In this document: piece by piece, positions 1 through 6,984 of the stretch
Numbering within the stretch: the stretch's first letter is position 1
How the letters are laid out: every line of letters begins with the position of its first letter
NCBI GenBank assembly: GCA_004556545.1
Contig: SFGO01000116.1
Location: forward strand, 1 to 15,849
From: Clostridiales bacterium
Lineage (GTDB): Bacteria > Bacillota > Clostridia > Christensenellales > Aristaeellaceae
DNA: 15,849 nt
Direction: 5' to 3'
Position numbers and translations under genes: made by a program
The notes under the pieces: generated by a model
Told to the model about the DNA's origin: nothing
Seen by the model: only the letters and a program-made list of their open reading frames with translations
Database searches by the model: none

Positions 1-1
1 A

Positions 2-760
2 GAACCCGGATTCCCTTTGTCGCTGAAGGACTGGGAAAACTGGACAAAAAAATTGGCCTCTTTTTCAAAAAAGTTGGGAATAACATATAGTCAGAGTCAT
101 AATCCGATCTATAACATGCTTGAGCCTTCTCAAGTCGAAAACTTTGAATGGCAGGAAGAGCTGAGTGATCGATGCCTAATTGCAGCGGCAATGCTTGGAG
201 TAAAGTGGGTGGTGGTTCATGCCGGCACAGCCATTCCGAACGGTGTCTACAATCGTAAAATAACTTTGGAGAAAAATGCCGAATATTTCTACCGCATGGC
301 AAGGCGGGCCAAAAGCCTGGGACTCGAAGGCATCGCTATTGAAAACATGGCTTATTTAGGCACATGGAGCGCTACGTTGCCTCCGCAACTTTGTGCTACC
401 ACTGAGGGGCTGATCGAATTGGTAGATCTCATTGATATGGAAAGTGTCGGTATCTGTTGGGATTTTGGCCATGCGCATCTGGGGCATGAAGATCAGAAAG
501 AAAGCCTCTATCAAATCGGCAAACGTCTGAAAGCCACGCATGTCAGTGACAATAAAGGACAGGCGGATGATCATACGTTGCCGTTTCTTGGCAACATATC
601 ATGGGAGAACATTCTGCCGACGTTGGGCGCAATTGGCTATACAGGCGACTTTACCTACGAAATTCATAAATATATGCGAAATGCTCCGCAAGCCCTCTAT
701 CCTGCATTAATCAGAACCAGTTTTGATGTAGGGCAGCATCTGATTCAATTGAGTCGCTAA
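2..760 (+). CDS. Sugar phosphate isomerase/epimerase-like TIM-barrel protein (5'-truncated by window)
   Basis: The frame is open to the left window edge, so the gene starts upstream; a TTG at 17 is probably internal. The visible part is about 252 residues, and the family is usually 270-290, so roughly 30 N-terminal residues are missing. It matches the xylose isomerase-like/AP endonuclease 2 fold: numbering from the TTG, a VVVHAG strand at 65-70, IAIEN with E109, WDFGHAH with D149, THVSDN with H175, and TYEIH with E215. The Glu-Asp-His-Glu set has the spacing expected of the metal site that catalyses sugar isomerisation or epimerisation in this superfamily. The substrate cannot be read from the sequence. 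It is followed after 21 bp by a PHP phosphatase on the same strand, so the two are probably co-transcribed and may act on one sugar phosphate pathway (inference). Its base composition is visibly AT-richer than the genes after 3 kb. Confidence 0.85.
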   Translation, partial: EPGFPLSLKDWENWTKKLASFSKKLGITYSQSHNPIYNMLEPSQVENFEWQEELSDRCLIAAAMLGVKWVVVHAGTAIPNGVYNRKITLEKNAEYFYRMARRAKSLGLEGIAIENMAYLGTWSATLPPQLCATTEGLIELVDLIDMESVGICWDFGHAHLGHEDQKESLYQIGKRLKATHVSDNKGQADDHTLPFLGNISWENILPTLGAIGYTGDFTYEIHKYMRNAPQALYPALIRTSFDVGQHLIQLSR

Positions 761-781
761 TATAATGAGAAGGATAACGAT

Positions 782-1483
782 ATGCAGTATTGCTCTGATT
801 TGCACATTCATACTCTCGCTAGTCATCATGCATACAGCACCCTGCTTGAAAACATTGTCTATGCAAAAAAAGCCGGACTTTCTTTGATTGCAATCACGGA
901 TCATGGTTATGGAGCTCCTGATGCGGGAAATAACTGGCACTTTGGAAATCAGATTATCTGGCCCCGAGTCATGGAAGAAATTACTGTGCTCCGCGGTGCC
1001 GAGGTAAATATTATGGACATGGAGGGGCGTATCGACCTAACAGTCTCAGACTTAAAATGCCTTGATTATGCTATCGTTTCTCTTCATCCATACTGTGTCA
1101 GGCCTGTTGGAAAGGACGCACACATGAATGCGCTTAAAAACGTAATGGAGAATCCATTGTTGCATACCATTGGCCATCCTGCGGATATTTTTTTCGATTT
1201 GGATTTTGATATGCTGGCACGCCTTGCAGCCAAAAAAGGAAAATTTTTGGAAATTAATGAACATGCCATGCGGCATGACGCTGTTTATGAAAAGAACCTT
1301 ATCCTGCTAGAAGCATGTAAAAAGCATCTGTGTCCCGTTGTGCTCTCCACGGACGCTCATGTGTGCTTTGAAGTAGGATTATACCCCAAAACGGAGAGAC
1401 TGCTCAAGGAAGCTGCTTTTCCGGATGAACTAATCTGGAATCAGGATCCAGATCGAGTGTTAAGAACCCTGAAAGTTATCTGA
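782..1483 (+). CDS. PHP-domain metal-dependent phosphatase, YcdX type
   Basis: A 233-residue single-domain PHP protein, close to the length of E. coli YcdX (about 245). All ligands of the trinuclear metal centre known from YcdX are visible in order: H8 and H10 (DLHIHT), H16, H41 (ITDHG), E74 (RGAEVNI), H102 (SLHPY), H132 (GHPAD), D191 and H193 (STDAH). The family hydrolyses phosphate monoesters with bound Zn, Mn or Fe in the cytosol; the physiological substrate is usually unknown. The ATG start follows an AGAAGG ribosome binding site around 768-773. The gene lies 21 bp after the sugar isomerase-like gene, which suggests an operon dealing with a phosphorylated sugar. Like its neighbour it is AT-richer than the rest of the window. 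A histidinol phosphatase role is less likely because the sequence follows YcdX throughout. Confidence 0.9.
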   Translation: MQYCSDLHIHTLASHHAYSTLLENIVYAKKAGLSLIAITDHGYGAPDAGNNWHFGNQIIWPRVMEEITVLRGAEVNIMDMEGRIDLTVSDLKCLDYAIVSLHPYCVRPVGKDAHMNALKNVMENPLLHTIGHPADIFFDLDFDMLARLAAKKGKFLEINEHAMRHDAVYEKNLILLEACKKHLCPVVLSTDAHVCFEVGLYPKTERLLKEAAFPDELIWNQDPDRVLRTLKVI

Positions 1484-1485
1484 AC

Positions 1486-2010
1486 ATGTTCCTTCATTTG
1501 TACTGCGAGGACAATGGCCTCCCCGGTTGCGATCCGATGGGTTCTGAAGAAAGCCCCATGCTGGATATTTTTCGCCGGAGAGCGTGTTTATGGATGGAAC
1601 GCACGTCAAAGCAATCGCCAATCCGAAAAAACATGAAGAAGCAGATTCCCGTCACTGCAAGCGTTACTAGAAACAGCTGGGTGAAGGTTTGAAGCAAATT
1701 TTCGATCGCTGCCCTATAAGCATCCCATGACGAAGAAGGGCAGCCTTTTGTGATATGAATATGTATAAGACGAGCACTACGACTGTATTTTCTATCCACA
1801 AAATTGCGTTGTGTTCGCAGACAATTGAACGCTCCTTTGAGAAGCAAAAACCTTCACGGCCTGCGCTGTGCCCGCACATAGTCCTTCCTTACTGCTGCCG
1901 TGCAGAACATGAAACAGATCGCCAAGACGTTCCTTTCTTGTCAATTTGTTCTTACTATTCAAAAAACGCCGCGTTTTCGAAAAAAAACAGGGCGTTTTTC
2001 AGCAATCTGC
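1486..2010 (+). pseudogene. Decayed IS1182-family transposase
   Basis: No intact frame exists, but pieces in different frames line up in transposase order. Around 1498-1535 the frame starting at 1486 reads LYCEDNGLPGCDP, like the N-terminal DUF772 part of IS1182/IS5-type transposases (LYCEDNGRPSIDP in my memory of the family). At 1587-1667 another frame reads FMDGTHVKAIANPKK, the conserved VDGTHIKA block, then hits TAG at 1668. At 1815-1838 SQTIERSF matches the C-terminal SQTIERVFADAKEKHG block that holds the last catalytic Glu, and at 1900-1930 MQNMKQIAKTF matches the MNLKKLA-like tail in yet another frame. About 520 bp remain of an expected 1.4-1.6 kb, so large internal deletions plus frameshifts have occurred. 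It is non-functional. Family assignment rests on remembered motifs. Confidence 0.75.
1962..1999. repeat. Inverted repeat at the 3' end of the IS fossil
   Basis: AAAAACGCC at 1962-1970 is complementary to GGCGTTTTT at 1991-1999, a 9-bp stem with a 20-nt loop. It lies where the transposase tail ends and may be the remains of the element's terminal hairpin or a terminator. No clear T-tract follows outside the stem. Confidence 0.45.
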
Positions 2011-2046
2011 GACCAGCATGGTTTGAAAACCCCGCTGGCCTTTTGC

Positions 2047-2227
2047 GTTGCAAAAATTTCCAAGCCATATCGAAGCATTCCAACCCGCAAGGAGTAAGCC
2101 TGCCAGCCGACAACCGAGGGGAAAAGAAAATCAGTCCATTCATCCACGCCGCAAAATTTCCCAACCGTATCGAAGCATCCCAACTTGCAAGGGATGCGTA
2201 TGCCCACCGCCAACTGCGGGGGAACAG
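2047..2227. repeat. Imperfect tandem direct repeat, about 80 bp, period about 101 bp
   Basis: Copy A (2047-2125) and copy B (2148-2227) share GCAAAA-TTTCC, then CC followed by A/G-TATCGAAGCAT-CCAAC, then GCAAGG and a matching downstream part ending in a GGGGAA-like block. They are separated by about 20 bp of unrelated sequence. No protein family is recognisable in any frame. This is the first part of a gene-free interval of about 1 kb (2011-3012). Confidence 0.7.
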
Positions 2228-2247
2228 AGCGGCGATAGGCAGCGGAG

Positions 2248-2385
2248 GGAAAAAGGCCCGCCCATTTTGAAGGCGGAAAAAGGCGAGTTCCGAGCGCGCA
2301 CGAACGTAAATGTTGGCAGCCCAACTGTGCTGCGCGCGACATAGCGAGCCCCGCCGTCAAAATGGGCAATAAAGGGCTTTTTCCC
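2248..2385. repeat. Long imperfect inverted repeat (MITE-like hairpin)
   Basis: The left arm GGAAAAAGGC plus GCCCATTTTGAAGGCGG (2248-2276) is matched by the right arm CCGCCGTCAAAATGGGC plus GGGCTTTTTCC (2351-2384). The inner 17-bp pairing (2260-2276 with 2351-2367) has one mismatch; the outer 10 bp pair after a short bulge. The arms enclose about 74 bp. The layout resembles a small non-autonomous inverted-repeat element, but I see no certain target duplication. Confidence 0.6.
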
Positions 2386-2406
2386 CAGAAGGGTGAGCGA
2401 AGCGAA

Positions 2407-2575
2407 CCGAGGTCGAGGACAGCCCCGAAGGGGCTACCGCAGACCGAAGCCCGCCACCAAGGGAGGCCGAAGGCCGACTAGCGCCAGGAATGGCCGAAGG
2501 CCATGAAGCGCGTAGCCAAGCACAAGCGTAGCGCAGGGCTTGGCCGCAGTGCGAAGCGGGGCGGGCCGCAAGAGT
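2407..2575. repeat. Dispersed hairpin-rich repeat, copy 1
   Basis: Positions 2407-2457 match the reverse complement of 9245-9293 with only two substitutions and one symmetrical length change; positions around 2555-2571 match the reverse complement of about 9225-9241. This copy carries about 97 bp between the two blocks that the 9-kb copy lacks. It contains short perfect hairpins with GAA loops: AGCCCC-GAA-GGGGCT, GGCC-GAA-GGCC and TGGCC-GAA-GGCCA. The open frames through it on both strands are of low complexity and look non-coding. Confidence 0.7.
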
Positions 2576-2641
2576 CGCCGTGCCGCTGGCTTTCTTTTGC
2601 ACACTTTTCTTTCGCCACCGAAAGAAAAGTGTGAGCGCCCC
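2576..2641 (+). repeat. 66-bp repeat with perfect palindrome, copy 1 (inverted partner at 15784-15849)
   Basis: This stretch is the exact reverse complement of 15784-15849, the last bases of the window. It contains a perfect palindrome at 2600-2633: arm CACACTTTTCTTTCG, loop CCAC, arm CGAAAGAAAAGTGTG (15 bp each side). After the exact match, positions 2642-2750 remain recognisably similar to the reverse complement of the tandem array at 15603-15783, for example GCGCCGGAGT, GGCGCGTCA-like and GGCAAAGTTGTC-like blocks. Confidence 0.9.
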
Positions 2642-2752
2642 TTGGGACGGCAAGTCCCTATCCGCGCCGGAGTCGGTGCGTCAGACCCCACCGGGGAGAT
2701 TTGCTTACGGCAAAGTTGTCGCCTATCGCTGCAAGCAGGGGACTTTCCTCGG

Positions 2753-2804
2753 GGCAAACAATCGGCGCGGTTCGCACTGCCGTGCGCCCCGCTTGTTGTT
2801 TGCC
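2753..2804. repeat. Inverted repeat within the repeat cluster
   Basis: GGCAAACAA at 2753-2761 pairs with TTGTTTGCC at 2796-2804; inside, CGCAC-TGCC-GTGCG can form a second stem. It is part of the hairpin-rich interval and has no associated gene. Confidence 0.6.
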
Positions 2805-2820
2805 TGAACTTCGGGTCGCT

Positions 2821-2925
2821 AACCGCCTGCGGCGGTTGTATCCACTGGATGACGGTGAACTTTTCAAATTTAATTTGAAAAGTTCAGTCTGCCAAAGGCA
2901 GACCGGGTTGCCCAAGGGCAACCCG
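2821..2925. repeat. Cluster of perfect hairpins, three of them directly abutting
   Basis: Four perfect inverted repeats lie in a row: 2821-2837 (AACCGCC, TGC loop), 2856-2886 (15-bp arms TGAACTTTTCAAATT around a single T), 2887-2903 (GTCTGCC, AAA loop) and 2904-2925 (CGGGTTGCCC, AA loop). The last three meet with no base between them, so 70 consecutive bases are all stem or loop. No mismatches occur in any stem. The interval from 2642 to 3012 has no credible gene. Confidence 0.85.
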
Positions 2926-3012
2926 CCTCTGGAATCGGCGCGTCAGACCCCGCCGGGGCAGGGATTTGCACCTGCGGGTGCACTATGGCCCTTTCTCTTT
3001 TCCCCCACAGAA

Positions 3013-3048
3013 AAAGCCCGGCATGCATCCAACCGCATGCCGGGCTTT
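3013..3048 (-). terminator. Rho-independent terminator of the M18 aminopeptidase
   Basis: A perfect 14-bp stem (AAAGCCCGGCATGC at 3013-3026 with 3035-3048) has an 8-nt loop. Read on the minus strand it lies 25 bp after the aminopeptidase stop and runs into TTTTTCTGTG. Confidence 0.9.
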
Positions 3049-3073
3049 GTTCTGTTCACCCTTCCGTGTTCTC

Positions 3074-4459
3074 TCAGGCTTCCTGCATAAAGGCATGGTA
3101 AGCCTTCACAGCCTCGTAAAGATCCGCCTTGCTGATGATCTCCAGCGGGGCGTGCATGCTCAGCACGGGAACGCCGCTGTCCACCACTTCCATGCCGTAG
3201 AGGGCGCAGATGTAGGCGATGGTTCCGCCGCCGCCCACGTCTACCTTGCCCAGCTCGGCCGTTTGCCAGGCCACGTGGTTGTCGTCCATGATCTTGCGCA
3301 GCCGGCCCAGGAACTCCGCGTTGGCGTCGTTGGAGCCGGATTTGCCGCGGGAACCGGTGTACTTGTTGTAGCAGACGCCCCGGCCCAGATAGGCGGCGTT
3401 CTTCTTTTCAAAGCAGCTGGCGTAGAGCGGATCGTAGCCCGCGCTCACGTCACAGCTCAGCATGCGGCAGGCGGCCAGCGCCCGGCGCAGCACCAGATCG
3501 CTGTAGTGCTCCGTGGTCAGAGCCAGCAGCTCCGCCATGGCGTTTTCGAAATAATGGGCCCGCATGCCCGTAGCGCCCACGCTGCCGATTTCTTCCTTGT
3601 CCGCCAGCAGGCAGCAGCAGGTGTGCTTCGGCACGGCGGGCAGACGGAGAATGGCTTCCAGAGAGGCAAAGGAGCAGACGCGGTCGTCGTGGCCGTAGCC
3701 CAGCATCATGCTCCGATCCAGACCGAAATCACGGCACTTGTCGGCAGGCACCACTTCGATCTCGGCAGAGAGCATGTCTTCCTCTTCCAGACCGTACTTT
3801 TCCTTCAGAATGGACAGAAGCATGGCCTTGACGGGTTCCTTTTCCTCGCCCGCCAGCGGCTGACCGCAGAGCAGCACGTCCAGCGCTTCGCCGGTAACGG
3901 CCTCGCTGGCCTTCTTGCCCATCTGCTCGCCCGCCAGATGGATCAGGATGTCGGTAACGCCGACCACCGGGTCGTCCTCGTCCTCGCCGATGACCACGTT
4001 CACCAGCGTGCCGTCCTTTTTGGCCACCACGCCGTGCAGGGCCATGGCCCGGGCCACCCACTGATACTTCTTGATGCCGCCGTAGTAGTGCGTGTCGGCA
4101 TAAGCCAGATCGGTGTCCTCGTAGAAGGGATTCTGCTTGAAGTCGATGCGGGGCGAGTCGATGTGCGCGCCCACGATGTTGACGCCTTCCGTCAGGGGCG
4201 CTTCGCCCAGATGGAAGAGCATCACGGCCTTGCCCATGCAGTTCACATAGACCTTGTCGCCGGGCTGAAGAGCCTTGCCCGCCTGGATGGCGTCGTCCAG
4301 GTCGATATAACCGGCCGCTTTGGCCGTCTCTACGGTTTCGGTCACGCATTCGCGCTCGGTCTTGCCGTTATCCAGAAATACACGGTATTTCCGGCTGATT
4401 TCCTTCAGCTCGTTCAGGGATGCTTCGTCATATTGTTTCCATGCGTTGGGTCGTTCCAT
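3074..4459 (-). CDS. M18 family aminopeptidase
   Basis: 461 residues, the usual length for M18 (aspartyl aminopeptidase/aminopeptidase I family). Cytosolic dinuclear-metal exopeptidases of this family remove N-terminal residues from peptides. Expected catalytic and metal residues are visible: H99 and D101 in GAHIDSPRIDFK, D258/D259 in GYGHDDRVCSF, E289-E290 in DKEEIGSVGATG, D337 in SCDVSAGYDP and H436 in SMHAPLEIISKADL. The frame stays open up to 4870 opposite nothing but the end of the upstream gene, giving an Arg/Gly-rich extension; I chose ATG 4459 because protein similarity starts there and CTGGAGGC lies 8 bp upstream. It follows parC after 77 bp and has its own promoter. Residue specificity cannot be read from the sequence. 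Confidence 0.93.
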   Translation of the reverse strand: MERPNAWKQYDEASLNELKEISRKYRVFLDNGKTERECVTETVETAKAAGYIDLDDAIQAGKALQPGDKVYVNCMGKAVMLFHLGEAPLTEGVNIVGAHIDSPRIDFKQNPFYEDTDLAYADTHYYGGIKKYQWVARAMALHGVVAKKDGTLVNVVIGEDEDDPVVGVTDILIHLAGEQMGKKASEAVTGEALDVLLCGQPLAGEEKEPVKAMLLSILKEKYGLEEEDMLSAEIEVVPADKCRDFGLDRSMMLGYGHDDRVCSFASLEAILRLPAVPKHTCCCLLADKEEIGSVGATGMRAHYFENAMAELLALTTEHYSDLVLRRALAACRMLSCDVSAGYDPLYASCFEKKNAAYLGRGVCYNKYTGSRGKSGSNDANAEFLGRLRKIMDDNHVAWQTAELGKVDVGGGGTIAYICALYGMEVVDSGVPVLSMHAPLEIISKADLYEAVKAYHAFMQEA

Positions 4460-4495
4460 GATCCATGCCTCCAGTTTGTTGATATGAACGGGTAC

Positions 4496-4524
4496 AGTGT
4501 AGCACGGTTTTAGCGGCGGGACAA
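4496..4524 (-). promoter_or_regulatory. Putative SigA promoter of the M18 aminopeptidase
   Basis: On the minus strand TTGTCC (4519-4524), a 17-bp spacer and TACACT (4496-4501) precede the start by about 37 bp. Each box matches the consensus at four of six positions. Readthrough from the topoisomerase genes is also possible because no terminator is visible between them. Confidence 0.55.
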
Positions 4525-4536
4525 GAGGCAATCCGC

Positions 4537-6984
4537 TCAGACGATGGTCACGCCGGTGACAGTATCGTCCATCAGCGCCATCACGTAAGGCATGCCGCGA
4601 TCCTGCTTGGATTGGAGAATCACCTCGTCGGCGGAAAGCTGGGTGGGCTTGCTGGTCTTCTGGTGAATGACCACGTTCTGCCCGGGAGCGGTGATCAGCG
4701 CCGCCCCGGCGATACGGGTGCCATTGGAGCCGCTCTTCTGGTAATAGAAGGTCTTCACGCCCTTGCCGCCCCGGGCCTGCGGCTCGTAATCGGTGTAGGG
4801 CACCCGCTTGCCGAAGCCCCGCTCGGTCAGGAGCAGCATCTGATCTGCGGCGGCGGGCTGGCCCACCCACAGGATGCGGTCGTTTAAGTCAAGGGTCATG
4901 CCCTTTACGCCGCCGGAGACCCGGCCCATGGCGGGCACCTGATCGGCATGGAAACGGATGCACATGCCGGTTTCGGAGATCATCAGCACGTCGGCGGAAG
5001 CGTCCAGCGAAAGCACCGCGTGGAGACTGTCGCCCTCCCGCAGGTTCAGCGCGCCGAACTTGGAGCGCTTCACGGCATATTCGCTGGCGGCGGAGCGTTT
5101 CAGCTGGCCCCGCGCCGTCACGAAGAGCAGGTCGGGCAGGGTGTTCAGTTCCTCCGCCGTGGCGCACATCAGATAGACGGGCTTTTCGTCGGTTTCCAGC
5201 CCGGCCAGTACGCCGCTGAGCAGGGAGCCGCGGTCTTTCGGCTTGTTCATTTCCGGCAGCGCGCCCACATTCAGCTGGTAGCAGTTGCCCAGATCCGTAA
5301 AGAAGAACAGGGTGTGATCCGTGTCCGTTTCAAAGGAATAAACGGGCGGGTCGTCCGGCAGGCTGTCCTCGGGCTGGGCCGCCTTTTTGGCCTTGGGCCA
5401 GCTGCGCCGCAGATAGCCCTCCTGGGAGAAGGTGATCAGCGCTTCCTCCGCCGTCTTTTCTTCCTTCACTAAGGCCTCCACCACATTGTGGACTTCCTCA
5501 ATGGTGGTGCGGCGCTCGTCGCCGAACTGATCGGCCACGGCCTGAAGCTCCTTCTTGATGACGTTCATGAGCTTCTTTTCATTGTTCAGGATCGCCTCCA
5601 GCTCGGCGATGGTCTTCAGCAGTTCGGCGTATTCCTTGCGCAGGGCCAGAATTTCCAGCCCGGTCAAGCGCTGAAGACGCATGTCCAGAATGGCCTGCGC
5701 CTGAATTTCCGTCAGGCCGAAGCGCTCCATCAGGCCCGCCTTGGCCGCCTTGGGGTTTTCGCTCTTGCGGATCAGCTGGATCACTTCGTCCAGATTGTCC
5801 ACGGCGATCATCAGGCCCTCCAAAATGTGGGCCCGGGCCTTGGCCTTGTCCAGCTCATACTGGGTGCGGGCGGTGATGACGTTTTTCCGGTGGCGGATGT
5901 AGTAGCGGATCATCCGGCGCAGACTCAGCAGCCGGGGTTTGCCGTCGGCAATGGCCACCATGTTCACGCCGAAGGTGACCTGCATATCGCTGTACTTGAA
6001 CAGATAGGCCAGCACCTTGTCCACGTCCGCGTCCTTGCGCAGCTCGATCACAGCCCGCATGCCGGTGCGGTCGCTCTCGTCCCGGATGTCGTAGATGCAG
6101 CCCAGCGCCGCCTTCTTTTCCTCGCTCAGCCGGAGGATTTTTTCCAGCATGGCGGATTTGTTGACCTGATAGGGAATTTCGGTAATGACGATCAGCTTTC
6201 GTCCCGCCGGGCCGTCCTCGATGTGGGTCTTGGCCCGGAGCAGCAGCTTGCCCCGGCCCGTTTCATAGGCGGCCCGCAGCTCCGGCGTGTTGAGCAGAAT
6301 GCCGCCGGTGGGGAAATCCGGGGCGGGGATGATCTTCATCAGCTCGTCCACGGTAATATCCGGGTTATCGATCTGGGCAATGACCGCGTTGATGCTCTCC
6401 CGCAGATTGTGGGGCGGAATATTGGTGGCCAGACCCACGGCGATGCCGCCCGCGCCGTTCACCAGCAGATTGGGGAAGCTGGCGGGCAGCATGTCCGGTT
6501 CCTTCAGGGTATCGTCGAAGTTCAGCCGGAAGGGCACGGTATCCTTGTCGATATCCTTGAGCATGAGCATGGCCAGCGGGGTCATGCGCGCCTCGGTATA
6601 ACGCATGGCGGCGGCGCTGTCGCCGTCCACGGAGCCGAAGTTGCCGTGGCCGTCCACCAGCGTGCCCCGCATGCTGAAATCCTGCGCCAGACGCACCAGC
6701 GCGTCGTACACGCTGCTGTCGCCGTGGGGATGATATTTACCAAGGCAGTCGCCCACGATGCGGGCGCATTTGCGGTAAGGGGTATCCGGGGTGATGCCCA
6801 GTTCGTTCATGGTGAAGAGGATGCGGCGCTGCACCGGCTTCATGCCGTCCTCCACCCGGGGGATGGCCCGATCCATGATGACATGCTCGGCATAGGGGAT
6901 CATGCTCATATGCATGACCTCCTCCATGGGCACGGAAACGATATTTTCTTCTATGACCGGGGTCTTGTCGTCTTTGCGGCTCAC
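4537..6984 (-). CDS. parC: Type IIA DNA topoisomerase subunit A, topoisomerase IV-like (ParC/GyrA)
   Basis: 815 residues, forming the breakage-reunion subunit of an A2B2 topoisomerase. The DNA-cleaving Tyr is Y129 in AAAMRYTEARM, within the winged-helix domain that also has HPHGDSSVYDALVRLAQ; the quinolone-determining positions S90 and D94 are the susceptible type. The tower and coiled-coil region continues to about 500, followed by a beta-pinwheel C-terminal domain. The first pinwheel blade lacks the canonical GyrA box, while QARGGKG at 736-742 is a degenerate box at the later position where B. subtilis GyrA has QSRGGKG. That, and the absence of dnaA/dnaN/recF nearby, favours topoisomerase IV over gyrase, but the subunits are hard to separate by eye. 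It starts with GTG at 6984, overlapping the parE TGA by GTGA, with AAGGAGG 9 bp upstream: translational coupling is likely. Confidence 0.93.
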   Translation of the reverse strand: MSRKDDKTPVIEENIVSVPMEEVMHMSMIPYAEHVIMDRAIPRVEDGMKPVQRRILFTMNELGITPDTPYRKCARIVGDCLGKYHPHGDSSVYDALVRLAQDFSMRGTLVDGHGNFGSVDGDSAAAMRYTEARMTPLAMLMLKDIDKDTVPFRLNFDDTLKEPDMLPASFPNLLVNGAGGIAVGLATNIPPHNLRESINAVIAQIDNPDITVDELMKIIPAPDFPTGGILLNTPELRAAYETGRGKLLLRAKTHIEDGPAGRKLIVITEIPYQVNKSAMLEKILRLSEEKKAALGCIYDIRDESDRTGMRAVIELRKDADVDKVLAYLFKYSDMQVTFGVNMVAIADGKPRLLSLRRMIRYYIRHRKNVITARTQYELDKAKARAHILEGLMIAVDNLDEVIQLIRKSENPKAAKAGLMERFGLTEIQAQAILDMRLQRLTGLEILALRKEYAELLKTIAELEAILNNEKKLMNVIKKELQAVADQFGDERRTTIEEVHNVVEALVKEEKTAEEALITFSQEGYLRRSWPKAKKAAQPEDSLPDDPPVYSFETDTDHTLFFFTDLGNCYQLNVGALPEMNKPKDRGSLLSGVLAGLETDEKPVYLMCATAEELNTLPDLLFVTARGQLKRSAASEYAVKRSKFGALNLREGDSLHAVLSLDASADVLMISETGMCIRFHADQVPAMGRVSGGVKGMTLDLNDRILWVGQPAAADQMLLLTERGFGKRVPYTDYEPQARGGKGVKTFYYQKSGSNGTRIAGAALITAPGQNVVIHQKTSKPTQLSADEVILQSKQDRGMPYVMALMDDTVTGVTIV

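Noticed and set aside
2600..2633. The palindrome as a simple intrinsic terminator
   Set aside because: No T-tract follows the stem in either direction and no gene ends just before it at 2.6 kb; the perfect repetition elsewhere points to a repeat element instead.
2048..3090. Several open frames of 70-130 codons across the repeat cluster on both strands
   Set aside because: Their translations are Arg/Pro/Ala-rich products of the repeats; the frames are not kept between repeat copies.
2966..4513. Long plus-strand frame (515 codons) opposite the M18 aminopeptidase
   Set aside because: It is His/Val/Gly-rich, matches no family I know, and lies antisense to a gene with complete catalytic motifs; GC-rich codons leave such frames open by chance.
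4460..4870. N-terminal extension of the M18 aminopeptidase frame up to 4870
   Set aside because: It overlaps the end of parC in another frame, is Arg/Gly-rich, and similarity plus a good ribosome binding site fix the start at 4459.
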